Position numbers and translations under genes: made by a program
Shown: piece after piece, positions 15,759 to 23,356 of the stretch
How the letters are laid out: each line of letters opens with the position of its first letter
Numbering within the stretch: position 1 is the stretch's first letter
The notes under the pieces: model-generated
Told to the model about the DNA's origin: nothing
Database searches by the model: none
Seen by the model: the letters and a program-made list of their open reading frames with translations, nothing else
Assembly: GCF_946886105.1 (NCBI RefSeq)
Contig: NZ_CAMPHV010000062.1
Coordinates: 1 to 23,356, forward strand
Length of the DNA stretch: 23,356 nucleotides
DNA from: an uncultured Pseudomonas sp.
GTDB taxonomy: Bacteria; Pseudomonadota; Gammaproteobacteria; Pseudomonadales; Pseudomonadaceae
Reading direction: 5' to 3'

Positions 15759-16643
15759 ATGAAGCCAGCTACCGCTGTCATCGATATCAACAGAACTTAC
15801 AAGGTTCACACGGAGTTTTACGCTAACCCGGCCGCCCGCAAGACCATCATCCTGGTCAACGGTTCTCTGGCCACCACGGCCTCATTTGCGCAAACGCTTC
15901 GCTACCTGCACCCGCACTTCAACGTGGTGCTGTACGACCAGCCCTATGCCGGTCAATCCAAACCGCACAACAGCCACAACCGGCCGATCAGCAAGGAAGA
16001 CGAAGCCAACATTCTGCTGGAGTTGATCGAACACTTTCAGGCCAACCACCTGCTGTCGTTTTCATGGGGCGGCGTGGCCGCCATGCTGGCCCTGGCTCAA
16101 CACCCGGCACGCATCGAAAACGCGGTGATCAGCTCGTTCTCGCCACGGCTCAACCGGCCGATGCTCGACTACCTGGGCAATGCCCTCACTCACCTGCATG
16201 CGGTGGACGGCGACAGCGTCGGCCATCTGATCAACAACACCATCGGCCAATACCTGCCGTCGCTGTTCAAACGCTATAACCACCGCCATATCAGCAGCCT
16301 GGATACGCACGAGTACCTGCAGATGCATTCGCACATCAGCCAGGTGATGCATAGCGACACGCACTGTCAGTTGGAGCACCTGGCGACCATCGAAACGCCG
16401 CTGCTGTTCGTCAACGGCGAGCACGACGCTTACACCTCGCCCGAGGACATACGTCTATTCGAAGGCACGATCAAACGCTGCCAGTTCGCCACCATCGATA
16501 ACGCCGGCCATTTTCTCGACATGGAACACAAAAACGCCTGGCTGCAATGCCGCGCCGTGCTGCTGGGTTTCCTGCTGGGCCCGGCCCGCGCCACGACCGG
16601 CTATCGAGCACAGACCGATCTACAACACGCGATCGCCGTATGA
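15759..16643 (+). CDS. phaG: PhaG-type (R)-3-hydroxyacyl-ACP:CoA acyltransferase/thioesterase
   Basis: A 294-residue alpha/beta-hydrolase-fold enzyme linking fatty-acid synthesis to medium-chain polyhydroxyalkanoate precursors. The block VNGSLATTASFAQT, the nucleophile Ser102 in SFSWGG, Asp223 in NGEHDAY and His251 in GHFLDM form the triad. An H-x4-D motif (His177, Asp182 in HRHISSLD) typical of PhaG is present. From memory it is much closer to P. putida PhaG than to RhlA (for example the shared start VIDI..Y.V.TEFY). ATG 15759 is preceded by a perfect AGGAGG 7 bases upstream, so the 30-codon upstream extension is rejected. The gene stands alone between rsuA and a tRNA. Confidence 0.9.
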   Translation: MKPATAVIDINRTYKVHTEFYANPAARKTIILVNGSLATTASFAQTLRYLHPHFNVVLYDQPYAGQSKPHNSHNRPISKEDEANILLELIEHFQANHLLSFSWGGVAAMLALAQHPARIENAVISSFSPRLNRPMLDYLGNALTHLHAVDGDSVGHLINNTIGQYLPSLFKRYNHRHISSLDTHEYLQMHSHISQVMHSDTHCQLEHLATIETPLLFVNGEHDAYTSPEDIRLFEGTIKRCQFATIDNAGHFLDMEHKNAWLQCRAVLLGFLLGPARATTGYRAQTDLQHAIAV

Positions 16644-16660
16644 TCCCGCTCCCCTGGCAA

Positions 16661-16682
16661 GGCAACTCGGCAGCGAGTTGCC
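16661..16682 (+). terminator. Hairpin after phaG, possible terminator
   Basis: GGCAACTC-GGCAGC-GAGTTGCC is a perfect 8-bp stem with a 6-base loop, 18 bases after the phaG stop. Only a delayed, interrupted T stretch follows (ATTTT at 16696), so it is a moderate candidate. Confidence 0.5.
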
Positions 16683-16715
16683 AAAGCCGGACTTCATTTT
16701 GCCGACGAACTCCGG

Positions 16716-16721
16716 TATAAA
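16716..16721 (+). promoter_or_regulatory. -10 box of the tRNA-Gly promoter
   Basis: TATAAA sits 11 bases before the tRNA and is followed by a GC-rich stretch, as in stringently controlled stable-RNA promoters. A weak -35 (TTCATT) is 17 bases upstream. Confidence 0.5.
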
Positions 16722-16731
16722 GGCACCCGCT

Positions 16732-16805
16732 GCGGGCGTCGTATAATGGCATTACTCCAGCTTCCCAAGCTGATAACGAGGGTTCGATTCCCTTCGCCCG
16801 CTCCA
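16732..16805 (+). tRNA. tRNA-Gly (anticodon CCC)
   Basis: A 74-base cloverleaf: acceptor arms GCGGGCG and CGCCCGC, D-arm with AATGGCATTA, anticodon arm CAGCTTCCCAAGCTG with anticodon CCC, T-arm GAGGGTTCGATTCCCTT, and an encoded CCA end. It reads GGG codons and closely matches E. coli tRNA-Gly(CCC). Confidence 0.96.
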
Positions 16806-16812
16806 GATCCCT

Positions 16813-16848
16813 AACGAAAAAGCCCTGCTCATGCAGGGCTTTTTCGTT
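16813..16848 (+). terminator. Rho-independent terminator of tRNA-Gly
   Basis: A perfect 16-bp inverted repeat (16813-16828 and 16833-16848) has a 4-base loop. The GC core GCCCTGC/GCAGGGC is flanked by A5/T5, so the descending arm provides the T-run. It works in principle in both directions. Confidence 0.92.
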
Positions 16849-17133
16849 TCCGCCAATACCCAACCCTCCCAATCGATTGCACCGCTGGATAATCGAAGCG
16901 CCTCCCATGCTCGAGGCCATCGCGCCAAAAGCCATTAAGAAACGCCGTTATCGCAACAAACAATCGCCCCGCCATTAAAGTAATAGCAACCTTCTGCGAT
17001 GTGCTATCAACCAACACCGCTTATCCGATCTTTTCTATAAGCGCCAAAACACTACGAACCAAATCCCGTACCTGGGCTTCTTAAAGCATGTAAGGCTAAC
17101 AACAGCCTTAGTGTTTAAAAGAGGATTTTAAAA
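16849..17133. other. Gap and leader before the KGG-repeat gene
   Basis: No gene is supported on either strand. The 3' part is relatively AT-rich and contains a hairpin TAAGGCT-AACAAC-AGCCTTA (17091-17110) ending 10 bases before the ribosome binding site of the next gene. Flanking bases 17047-17054 and 17109-17116 can also pair (AAACACTA/TAGTGTTT), an alternative to the hairpin. Confidence 0.4.
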
Positions 17134-17307
17134 ATGCCTAGCAACAGTAACCCTGGAAACTTTGCTAACGATCGGGCGAAAGCATCCGAAGCAGGCCGTA
17201 AAGGCGGTCAGAACAGCGGAGGCAACTTCGCCAATGATCGTGCAAAAGCCTCGGAGGCAGGCCGCAAAGGCGGCTCGCACAGCCATGGCGGCGGTCGCAG
17301 CTCTTAG
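17134..17307 (+). CDS. KGG-repeat stress protein (YciG-like), 57 aa
   Basis: A 57-residue protein built from two perfect copies of GNFANDRAKASEAGRKGG (residues 8-25 and 30-47) and a Gly/Ser/His tail. The KGG motif is that of the stress-induced YciG/GsiB/con-10-like family of small hydrophilic proteins. GAGGA lies 8 bases before ATG 17134. In enterobacteria such genes are often RpoS-dependent and sit near ferritin-like yciE/yciF genes; here too, ferritin-like genes follow. The repeats differ at DNA level by several silent changes, so selection keeps the protein sequence. Confidence 0.9.
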   Translation: MPSNSNPGNFANDRAKASEAGRKGGQNSGGNFANDRAKASEAGRKGGSHSHGGGRSS

Positions 17308-17329
17308 CTTACCTGTATGAGCTAGTCCC

Positions 17330-17360
17330 GAAGCGGAGGCCACGGACAAGCCTTCGCTTC
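17330..17360 (+). terminator. Hairpin after the KGG-repeat gene
   Basis: Arms GAAGCGGAGGC (17330-17340) and GCCTTCGCTTC (17350-17360) pair over 11 bp with one G-U and a 9-base loop, 23 bases after the stop. No T-run follows, so termination is uncertain. Confidence 0.45.
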
Positions 17361-17683
17361 CGCCTGACCGATTACTTATCGCTTAATCGCCAGCGCGCGA
17401 CACCAGGCGCAGGTGCGCTCGTTAGTTATTTGATCGGCCATTAAATACGCAACGGGATATCGCTGCGTTAATTGCTCGTGCCTGATATTGCCAGCCTATA
17501 ACTCAGCACTTAATGAATTCGATAGCGTTGCGACACAAACCTTTGGTTATTGCTTGCCACTCGCTTGCTTATTACCTGCTCGACCATTTGTCTATTAGCT
17601 GAAACGAGCGACCGGGGCACCCACTCAGCATTACCTGAGACCAACTGCCGGTCTCGCGAAATGAATAAGTAACCGGAGGTCTG
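17361..17683. other. Gap before the ferritin-like gene pair
   Basis: About 320 bases, less GC-rich than the genes, with no supported coding sequence. A hairpin GAGACC-N7-GGTCTC (17637-17655) lies 19 bases before the ribosome binding site of the next gene. The stretch probably holds its promoter, but no clear consensus stands out. Confidence 0.4.
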
Positions 17684-18853
17684 ATGGAAACCTTAACCAG
17701 CCTGCTCGATGCCAAGGGCTGCCCCTTGGGTCAACAAAAATTCACCTGGCGAGAGATGTCCAGCAAGCCGATCAGCAAACTGGACGACGATGCGTTCACC
17801 CGTGTGCGGATCATTTTGATGAACGGCATCGAGGTCGATGCGCTACGCCTCAAGCATATCGGTGCGCGCTTCAATCGCGAGCTGCGCCTGCCCCTCGCCG
17901 AAGTGCGGCGTGCCGAGCAACATCAGGCGACCATGGTCAACTGGTTGCTCTCGGCCGATCATTCTCCGCTGGAAACCACCGTGGCTTATGAGCAGGTGGC
18001 GATCGAAGTCACCGCCGCCGTGGCGCAACGCGAGCCCGACCCGTATCAGGCGCAGACCTATCGTTTCGGCCTGCTCGAGGATTTCGATCACCTCTATCGC
18101 TACGCCGCCATGCTCGATCGCCTGGAAGGCAAGGACGCCAACAACATTCTCCAGGGCTATACCGACATCATCCCCAGTCGTCCCACCACCGTGCACCATC
18201 GCGCGCCGGAGGACGACCTGCGCAGCGCCTATCAACGCGACTCCGCGGAGCTGATCACCAAGATCCATGCGGCGATGATCACCGCAGCCGAATACCAGAC
18301 CCACGACTACTACATGAACATCGGCCCGACCTTCGCCGACCCGGTGGCGCGGCAGCTGTATGCGGAAATCGCCTCGGTGGAGGAACAGCACGTCACCCAA
18401 TACAGCTCCCTGCAGGACCCGGACGAGAGCTTCCTGGAGAAGTGGCTGATTCATGAAGCCATGGAGGCTTACAACTACCACAGCTGCGTCGAGCAGGAGA
18501 GCAACCCGAGGATCAAGGCGATCTGGGAGCGCTTCCTCGATTACGAACTGGGCCATCTGCAATTGGTCTGCGAACTGTTCAAAACCCACGAACGCCGCGA
18601 CCCGCAGGAAATTCTCGGCGGCAGCTTGCCCAAGCCGGTCGAGTTCAAGAGCCAACGCGAGTTCGTGCGCAAGGTGTTGAAAGAGGAAATCGATCTGCGC
18701 ACCAAGGGCACCGAGTACGTCGATAGCCAGCAGGAAGGAGCCGCTAGCCGCGAATACCGTGATCAATTGAATTCCGAGGGCACCGCGGTGGAAACGGCAT
18801 CGGCCGGTTATCACTGGGCTCCCGGCACCGAACTCATGCAAAAGGCTTCTTAA
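17684..18853 (+). CDS. Ferritin-like (rubrerythrin-type) diiron-fold protein, unknown function
   Basis: A 389-residue, mainly helical protein. The region about 190-300 has a full set of ferritin-like ligand candidates: Glu203, Glu233-x-x-His236, Glu258 or Glu261, and Glu288-x-x-His291. An N-terminal helical half (about 70-145) has EQH and EDFDH elements and could be a second, degenerate copy of the fold. GGAGGT (17675-17680) precedes ATG 17684. The next gene encodes another ferritin-like protein 25 bases downstream, so they probably form an operon. I do not recognise a named function; iron handling or oxidative-stress protection is inferred from the fold and the KGG-protein context. Confidence 0.7.
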   Translation: METLTSLLDAKGCPLGQQKFTWREMSSKPISKLDDDAFTRVRIILMNGIEVDALRLKHIGARFNRELRLPLAEVRRAEQHQATMVNWLLSADHSPLETTVAYEQVAIEVTAAVAQREPDPYQAQTYRFGLLEDFDHLYRYAAMLDRLEGKDANNILQGYTDIIPSRPTTVHHRAPEDDLRSAYQRDSAELITKIHAAMITAAEYQTHDYYMNIGPTFADPVARQLYAEIASVEEQHVTQYSSLQDPDESFLEKWLIHEAMEAYNYHSCVEQESNPRIKAIWERFLDYELGHLQLVCELFKTHERRDPQEILGGSLPKPVEFKSQREFVRKVLKEEIDLRTKGTEYVDSQQEGAASREYRDQLNSEGTAVETASAGYHWAPGTELMQKAS

Positions 18854-18878
18854 TCAGTGCTTCTCACGGAGAACCGAA

Positions 18879-19595
18879 ATGCACAATGCAACCGAGATGG
18901 GACTCAACTACACCGGGGCGAAGATGTCGCCGATCGACAGCGAGCGGCAGGTCAAGGCCGCACAGGAGGTGCCGCCCGATATTCCCGGCGACGAACAGAA
19001 AATCGCCTTGGTGCGTAGCGCACATATCGATGAGGCGGAAAAAATCGGCTCGGTGCCGATCCCCGGCTCCGCCAAGGGCATGCTCAAAACCGCCTTGAAC
19101 AAACTGGTGGGGGTCAGCCCGGAAGTGCTGATCGATAAGCTCGGCGAACGCCTGGCATTCGAGCGCACCGGCACCCGGCTCTATGAGGCCTTGATCGCCA
19201 AGGCCCAGACCATGGAGTTGGATACAGAAATGCTGAACACCCTGAACCGCTTCCGCAGCGAGGAGTTGGAGCATTTCCAATTACTGGTGCAAGCCTTTGA
19301 AAAGCTGGGGGCCGATCCGACCGCCATGACGCCCTGCGCCGATGTCATGGGGGTAGCGTCGATGGGGCTGCTGCAGGTCATCAGCGACCCGCGAACCAAT
19401 TGGGCGCAATCGCTCAATGCACTGCTGACCGCCGAGCTGAGCGACAACGCCGGTTGGGAAATGCTTATCGAACTGGCCCGTATCAGCGGGCAGAGCAGCC
19501 TCGCCGACAGCTTCCAGACGCCGCTGGATCAGGAGCAAATCCACTTGGCGACGGTCAAGGAATGGTTGAACGACGAGATCAGCCGGCAAGTGTAG
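18879..19595 (+). CDS. Ferritin-like diiron-fold protein (YciE/YciF or bacterioferritin-like), unknown function
   Basis: A 238-residue protein with an N-terminal disordered segment (about 1-80) and a four-helix ferritin-like domain. Ligand candidates are Glu95, Glu129-x-x-His132 (in EELEHF), Glu186 and Glu219-x-x-His222 (in QEQIHLATV). Paired ExxH motifs are the rubrerythrin/ferritin-like hallmark. GGAGA lies 6 bases before ATG 18879, and the gene follows the other ferritin-like gene by 25 bases. The conserved block FEKLGADPTAMTPCADV resembles small ferritin-like stress proteins. A role in iron or peroxide stress is inferred only. Confidence 0.75.
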   Translation: MHNATEMGLNYTGAKMSPIDSERQVKAAQEVPPDIPGDEQKIALVRSAHIDEAEKIGSVPIPGSAKGMLKTALNKLVGVSPEVLIDKLGERLAFERTGTRLYEALIAKAQTMELDTEMLNTLNRFRSEELEHFQLLVQAFEKLGADPTAMTPCADVMGVASMGLLQVISDPRTNWAQSLNALLTAELSDNAGWEMLIELARISGQSSLADSFQTPLDQEQIHLATVKEWLNDEISRQV

Positions 19596-19602
19596 TACCT
19601 TG

Positions 19603-19638
19603 CCAGCCCGCGCCAGCCGGACGGCAACCGCGGGCTGG
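19603..19638 (+). terminator. Terminator-like hairpin after the ferritin-like genes
   Basis: A perfect 10-bp GC-rich inverted repeat, CCAGCCCGCG/CGCGGGCTGG with a 16-base loop, lies 8 bases after the stop codon. It is followed by only TT, so strength is uncertain. Confidence 0.55.
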
Positions 19639-19714
19639 TTCATAAGCGCGATACGGGAGCTCAAGCCTTGCAAGCGGCGGCTATTGAATTTTCGCCGGGC
19701 CATGGGCTCACAAA

Positions 19715-19894
19715 CTAGCAGGCCGTTGAAAAACGTAGGCGAGGTAGCCGAGACAAGGCAAAAACAGGCGAGGAAGCGGACTGGGCTCGCACGCGAGTTT
19801 ACGAGCTGTAAATGAGCATTCCGACTGAGCTCGCATCCGAGCCTGTTTTTAACGCCGTATCGGCAACGCAGGTAGTTTTTCAACAGCCTGCTAG
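19715..19894. repeat. 180-bp palindromic repeat element (MITE-like)
   Basis: Imperfect terminal inverted repeats starting CTAGCAGGC-GTTGAAAAAC (19715-19734) and ending with the complement (to 19894) enclose long complementary arms with AACAGGCG and GAGCCTGTTTTTAACGCC. The centre is TTTACGAGCTGTAAA. The element lacks any gene. It contains a nested 21-base imperfect direct repeat (19777-19797 and 19821-19841, four mismatches). It lies directly upstream of the gene at 19921. Confidence 0.82.
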
Positions 19895-19920
19895 GTCGCT
19901 CACAGCCTGGCGAATCCACC

Positions 19921-21270
19921 ATGAAGACCTCCGCCCCGATATCCATTACCGGGCCCGCCGCCCCGTCGCAGGCTCATCGCGGAACGGCGAGCGCGGTCTA
20001 CCATGCCCTGATGACGAACGACGAGCAGGGATTGCGGCTCGGCCGGGCCTTTCTCGAGCGACAGTTGCAACGGGCCGCGCGCCTGACCTGCGACCTGCCC
20101 GAAACCCCTGAGCAGCTGAGCGAATGGGCCAGGCAAGGGGCCCATGCGACCAGCGGGGCGTACCAGCGCTACCTCGAAGGCCGCGCGCAGGGCCAGCCGC
20201 GGCGCTACTTCGGCAACCGCGCCCATGCTTTGTATTTTCTCCAGGCGATGGCGCCGACCAAACTGGTCGACGGGGCCTGGCTGTATGGCCTGTTGCCGCG
20301 ATGGCGCGAGCAACGCTTTCGCAGGCTGATCCAGCGCTATCTGCAACGACTCGGCAACGGCGACCCGGCGCAGCATGGTGCGCTACGGTACAACAACCTA
20401 CTGGCCGAACACGGCTGCACGGCGCCCGCATGGCTGAGCGACGAGCATTTCGTCGAGGGCGCGCAGCAATTGGCGCTCGGCCGCCTGGCCGCCGACTACC
20501 TGCCGGAAGTGATCGGTTACAGCCTCGGCCATGAGCAGTTGCCGCTGTCGATCAGCGCATTCGAGTTGCACGAACTGGATATCGACCCTCACTGCTTTCA
20601 TGCGCACCCCGGTATCGGTGGCGGCCATGCGCCCAAGGCCGTACAGGCGGTGCTCGACAACCTGCCGGCGGCGGGCGATGCCCAGGGCTTTTATCGGCGC
20701 GTCGCGCTTGGCTATCGCCTCAACCGATTGGGCCTGCATGCGAGCGCGGCAATCGCCGCCTTCGATCTGGAACGGGAGCTACTGGCGATGCTCGAACGCA
20801 AGCGCGCGGTCGCCGGCGCCATGCCCTCGGATTTCTGTCGCATCGGCGGGCGCACGGTCAAACAATGGCTGAGCCAGCCCGGACAACTCGGCGATCTGCT
20901 CGTCGCCTTGTGCAAGCGTGGCTGGATCCAGCGCCACAGAAACCCGCAGCACAGCCACTTCTGGCGGTTGTTGCAGAGCGAATACGCGGTGATGTTCGGG
21001 CGCTATGAGCGGCAACTGCTGCACGACTGGATCGCCGGCGACTGGCTGCAGACACGGCCAAGTGCGAATCACCCGCTCGCGCCCCGGCGGCATGATCCGC
21101 CGCCCATGGCGCCGAGGTGCGCTGCTGGCGACGGCGCCCTCGATAAGCAATTACGCGAACTGGCCGAGCCCGCGCGTAGCGCCCGGCTGATCGAGCTGAT
21201 GGCGCCGACCGCTAACGCGACGCCAATCGGTCTGGCGGCCACCCGCCTGTTCGCCAGTTTGCTGCGATGA
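19921..21270 (+). CDS. Iron-containing redox enzyme family (heme-oxygenase-like diiron) protein
   Basis: A 449-residue protein. The central block at about 180-245 has LPEVIGYSLGHE, then ELDIDPHCFHAHPGIGGGHAPKAV in sequence pieces, which is the pattern of the heme-oxygenase-like diiron superfamily annotated as iron-containing redox enzyme. Candidate ligands are Glu196, Glu205, His227/His229 and His236. Such enzymes use a diiron centre to oxidise or cleave small substrates; the substrate here is unknown. The N-terminal part is helical with no known motif; the C-terminal 80 residues look low-complexity. The start ATG has no convincing ribosome binding site and lies only 26 bases after the repeat element, so the natural start or promoter may have been disturbed. 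Confidence 0.65.
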   Translation: MKTSAPISITGPAAPSQAHRGTASAVYHALMTNDEQGLRLGRAFLERQLQRAARLTCDLPETPEQLSEWARQGAHATSGAYQRYLEGRAQGQPRRYFGNRAHALYFLQAMAPTKLVDGAWLYGLLPRWREQRFRRLIQRYLQRLGNGDPAQHGALRYNNLLAEHGCTAPAWLSDEHFVEGAQQLALGRLAADYLPEVIGYSLGHEQLPLSISAFELHELDIDPHCFHAHPGIGGGHAPKAVQAVLDNLPAAGDAQGFYRRVALGYRLNRLGLHASAAIAAFDLERELLAMLERKRAVAGAMPSDFCRIGGRTVKQWLSQPGQLGDLLVALCKRGWIQRHRNPQHSHFWRLLQSEYAVMFGRYERQLLHDWIAGDWLQTRPSANHPLAPRRHDPPPMAPRCAAGDGALDKQLRELAEPARSARLIELMAPTANATPIGLAATRLFASLLR

Positions 21271-21276
21271 GCCGCC

Positions 21277-22038
21277 TCAGCTCTTGAGCCGGTAGCCGGT
21301 CTTGAAGATCCAGGCGACGGTGGCCACGCAGAGCAGCAGAAAGCCGCCGATCATCCCCAGGCTAAGCGCCACGTTGACGTCGGACACGCCGTAAAAGCTC
21401 CAACGGAACGCGCTGATCAGATACACCACCGGGTTGAACAGGGTGACGGTCCGCCATACCGGCGGCAGCATGCTGATCGAATAGAAGCTGCCGCCGAGAA
21501 AGGTCAGCGGCGTGACGATCAGAGCCGGCACTATTTGCAGCTTTTCCCAGCCGTTGGCCCAGACGCCGATGATGAAGCCGAACAGGCTGAAGGTCAGCGC
21601 GGTAAGTACCAACAACGCCAGCATCCACACCGGATGAAGAATCTCGAAGGGCACGAACAGGCGCGCGGTGACCAGGATGATCACCCCGAGGATCACCGAC
21701 TTGGTCGCCGCCGCGCCGACATAGCCGATAAGAATCTCCAGGTAGGACACCGGCGCCGACAGCACCTCGTAAATCGTTCCCGAGTACTTGGGCATATAGA
21801 TGCCGAACGAGGCGTTGGAAATGCTCTCGGTGAGCAGCGCCAGCATGATCAGCCCCGGCACGATAAAGGCGCCGTAGCTGACGCCCTGCACCTGGGTCAT
21901 GCTCGAACCGATGGCCGAGCCGAACACCACGAAATACAGCGAGGTGCTGATCACCGGGGTGGCGATGCTCTGCAACAGAGTGCGCCAGGTGCGGGCCAGT
22001 TCGAACAGGTAGATGGCGCGGATCGCATAGAAATTCAT
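21277..22038 (-). CDS. ABC-2 type transporter permease (YadH-like)
   Basis: A 253-residue integral membrane protein with about six hydrophobic helices, of the ABC-2 class (YadH/NodJ type). Family blocks include PGLIMLALL, a conserved NASFG near residue 75, and [12 protein letters not shown] followed by NPVVYLI. GGAGT (22046-22050) lies 7 bases before the minus-strand start. With the ATPase encoded just upstream it would form an exporter for an unknown substrate, possibly a lipid or polymer as in relatives. It is convergent with the diiron gene, leaving only six bases between stops. Confidence 0.9.
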   Translation of the reverse strand: MNFYAIRAIYLFELARTWRTLLQSIATPVISTSLYFVVFGSAIGSSMTQVQGVSYGAFIVPGLIMLALLTESISNASFGIYMPKYSGTIYEVLSAPVSYLEILIGYVGAAATKSVILGVIILVTARLFVPFEILHPVWMLALLVLTALTFSLFGFIIGVWANGWEKLQIVPALIVTPLTFLGGSFYSISMLPPVWRTVTLFNPVVYLISAFRWSFYGVSDVNVALSLGMIGGFLLLCVATVAWIFKTGYRLKS

Positions 22039-22054
22039 GCACGTGACTCCGTTT

Positions 22055-22183
22055 CAGGTCGTTGAGAAGCGTCGCGAGCGATGGCTAGGCAAGGCGAAGT
22101 CAGGCGAGGCCGCGGAGTGTACGAGTTGTACATGAGCAGGCCGAGCCTGACTTCAACGCGGCATAGCCGAGCGCAGTAGCTTC

Positions 22184-22194
<11 letters not shown>
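22055..22194. repeat. Palindromic repeat element between the two exporter genes
   Basis: A 16-bp terminal inverted repeat with one mismatch (CAGGTCGTTGAGAAGC at 22055-22070, CAGGTCGATGAGAAGC on the other strand at 22179-22194) bounds a 140-bp element. The internal arms (AGTCAGGCGAGG / CCGAGCCTGACTT) and centre TGTACGAGTTGTACA parallel those of the element at 19715, so both belong to one family. Its right end overlaps the last codons of the ATPase gene. Confidence 0.85.
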
Positions 22195-23107
<913 letters not shown>

Positions 23108-23356
23108 GGGCTGGCCTTGGCTAAATAAGGAAGAGGCAGAGTGTATGAAAACTCTGGCGGCGTGCAACGGCGACGTGCCACGGCCGGCTTGCCACTCGCA
23201 CCGCTACTAGGGTTATGTCGCTGCAGGTTCGGCTGTAGCAGCGGAGCATCGCGCAGAGGATGAACAGTCAGAACAACAGCCGGTCGTGAGAGACGGCAGT
23301 CGGCCGATTCTGTTGAAAAAGTAGCTTCAGCGGCATCCTGCCGGTCAGGTGTCCCT
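23108..23356. other. Right-edge intergenic region
   Basis: No gene is supported. The stretch includes the leader of the exporter operon. Near the edge, CTGTTGAAAAAGTAGC (about 23311-23326) resembles the terminal GTTGAAAAAC motif of the repeat at 19715, so a further repeat or insertion sequence may begin here and continue outside the window. Confidence 0.35.

Noticed and set aside
15759..16643. RhlA (rhamnolipid precursor synthase) as identity of the acyltransferase
   Set aside because: The N terminus, the SLATTASFAQT block and the C-terminal half follow PhaG rather than RhlA, and no rhlB-like gene is adjacent.

Overview
The window looks like chromosomal DNA from a GC-rich Pseudomonas-type gammaproteobacterium. 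The main reasons are a PhaG-type acyltransferase, close in sequence to the P. putida enzyme as I remember it, several palindromic intergenic repeats of kinds common in pseudomonads, GG-N10-GC (sigma-54) promoter matches, and codon use strongly biased to G/C at third positions.

Region 1 (1-830) holds two small minus-strand lipoprotein genes of unknown role. Region 2 (about 976-12717) is the centrepiece: a guanidine-assimilation cluster. It starts with two tandem, duplicated units, each made of a sigma-54-like promoter, a guanidine-I (ykkC) riboswitch and a periplasmic binding-protein gene. One permease gene and one ATPase gene follow, then two paralogous DUF1989/UAAP-type proteins (probable carboxyguanidine deiminase CgdA/CgdB), a 1207-residue biotin carboxylase of the urea/guanidine carboxylase family, and allophanate hydrolase (AtzF). 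Directly upstream of the carboxylase I find a second, unrelated guanidine sensor: two short GC stems with ACGA and ACGG loops, the signature of the guanidine-II (mini-ykkC) riboswitch. The inferred scheme is uptake of guanidine by the ABC importer, ATP-dependent carboxylation to carboxyguanidine, deimination to allophanate, and hydrolysis to ammonia and CO2. No transcription-factor gene lies in the cluster, so control appears to be RNA-based plus nitrogen/sigma-54 control.

The cluster is peppered with palindromic repeats. One 61-bp REP-like palindrome lies in frame inside the carboxylase gene, encoding a linker between two domains. Another repeat cassette between the carboxylase and atzF is flanked by a 15-bp direct duplication that copies the stop/ribosome-binding-site junction.

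Region 3 (12900-15350) is a tightly overlapped three-gene unit: a membrane diguanylate cyclase, a cysteine-rich CWC-type small protein and the 16S rRNA pseudouridine synthase RsuA. Region 4 (15349-16850) carries phaG, then a tRNA-Gly(CCC) gene with a strong terminator. Region 5 (16850-21270) looks stress- and iron-related: a tiny KGG-repeat protein missed by size cutoffs, two ferritin-like diiron-type proteins, and a heme-oxygenase-like diiron family protein behind a 180-bp palindromic repeat element. Region 6 (21277-23107, minus strand) is a YadG/YadH-type ABC exporter pair whose two genes are separated by a second repeat element of the same general family. The right edge (23108-23356) shows no supported gene.
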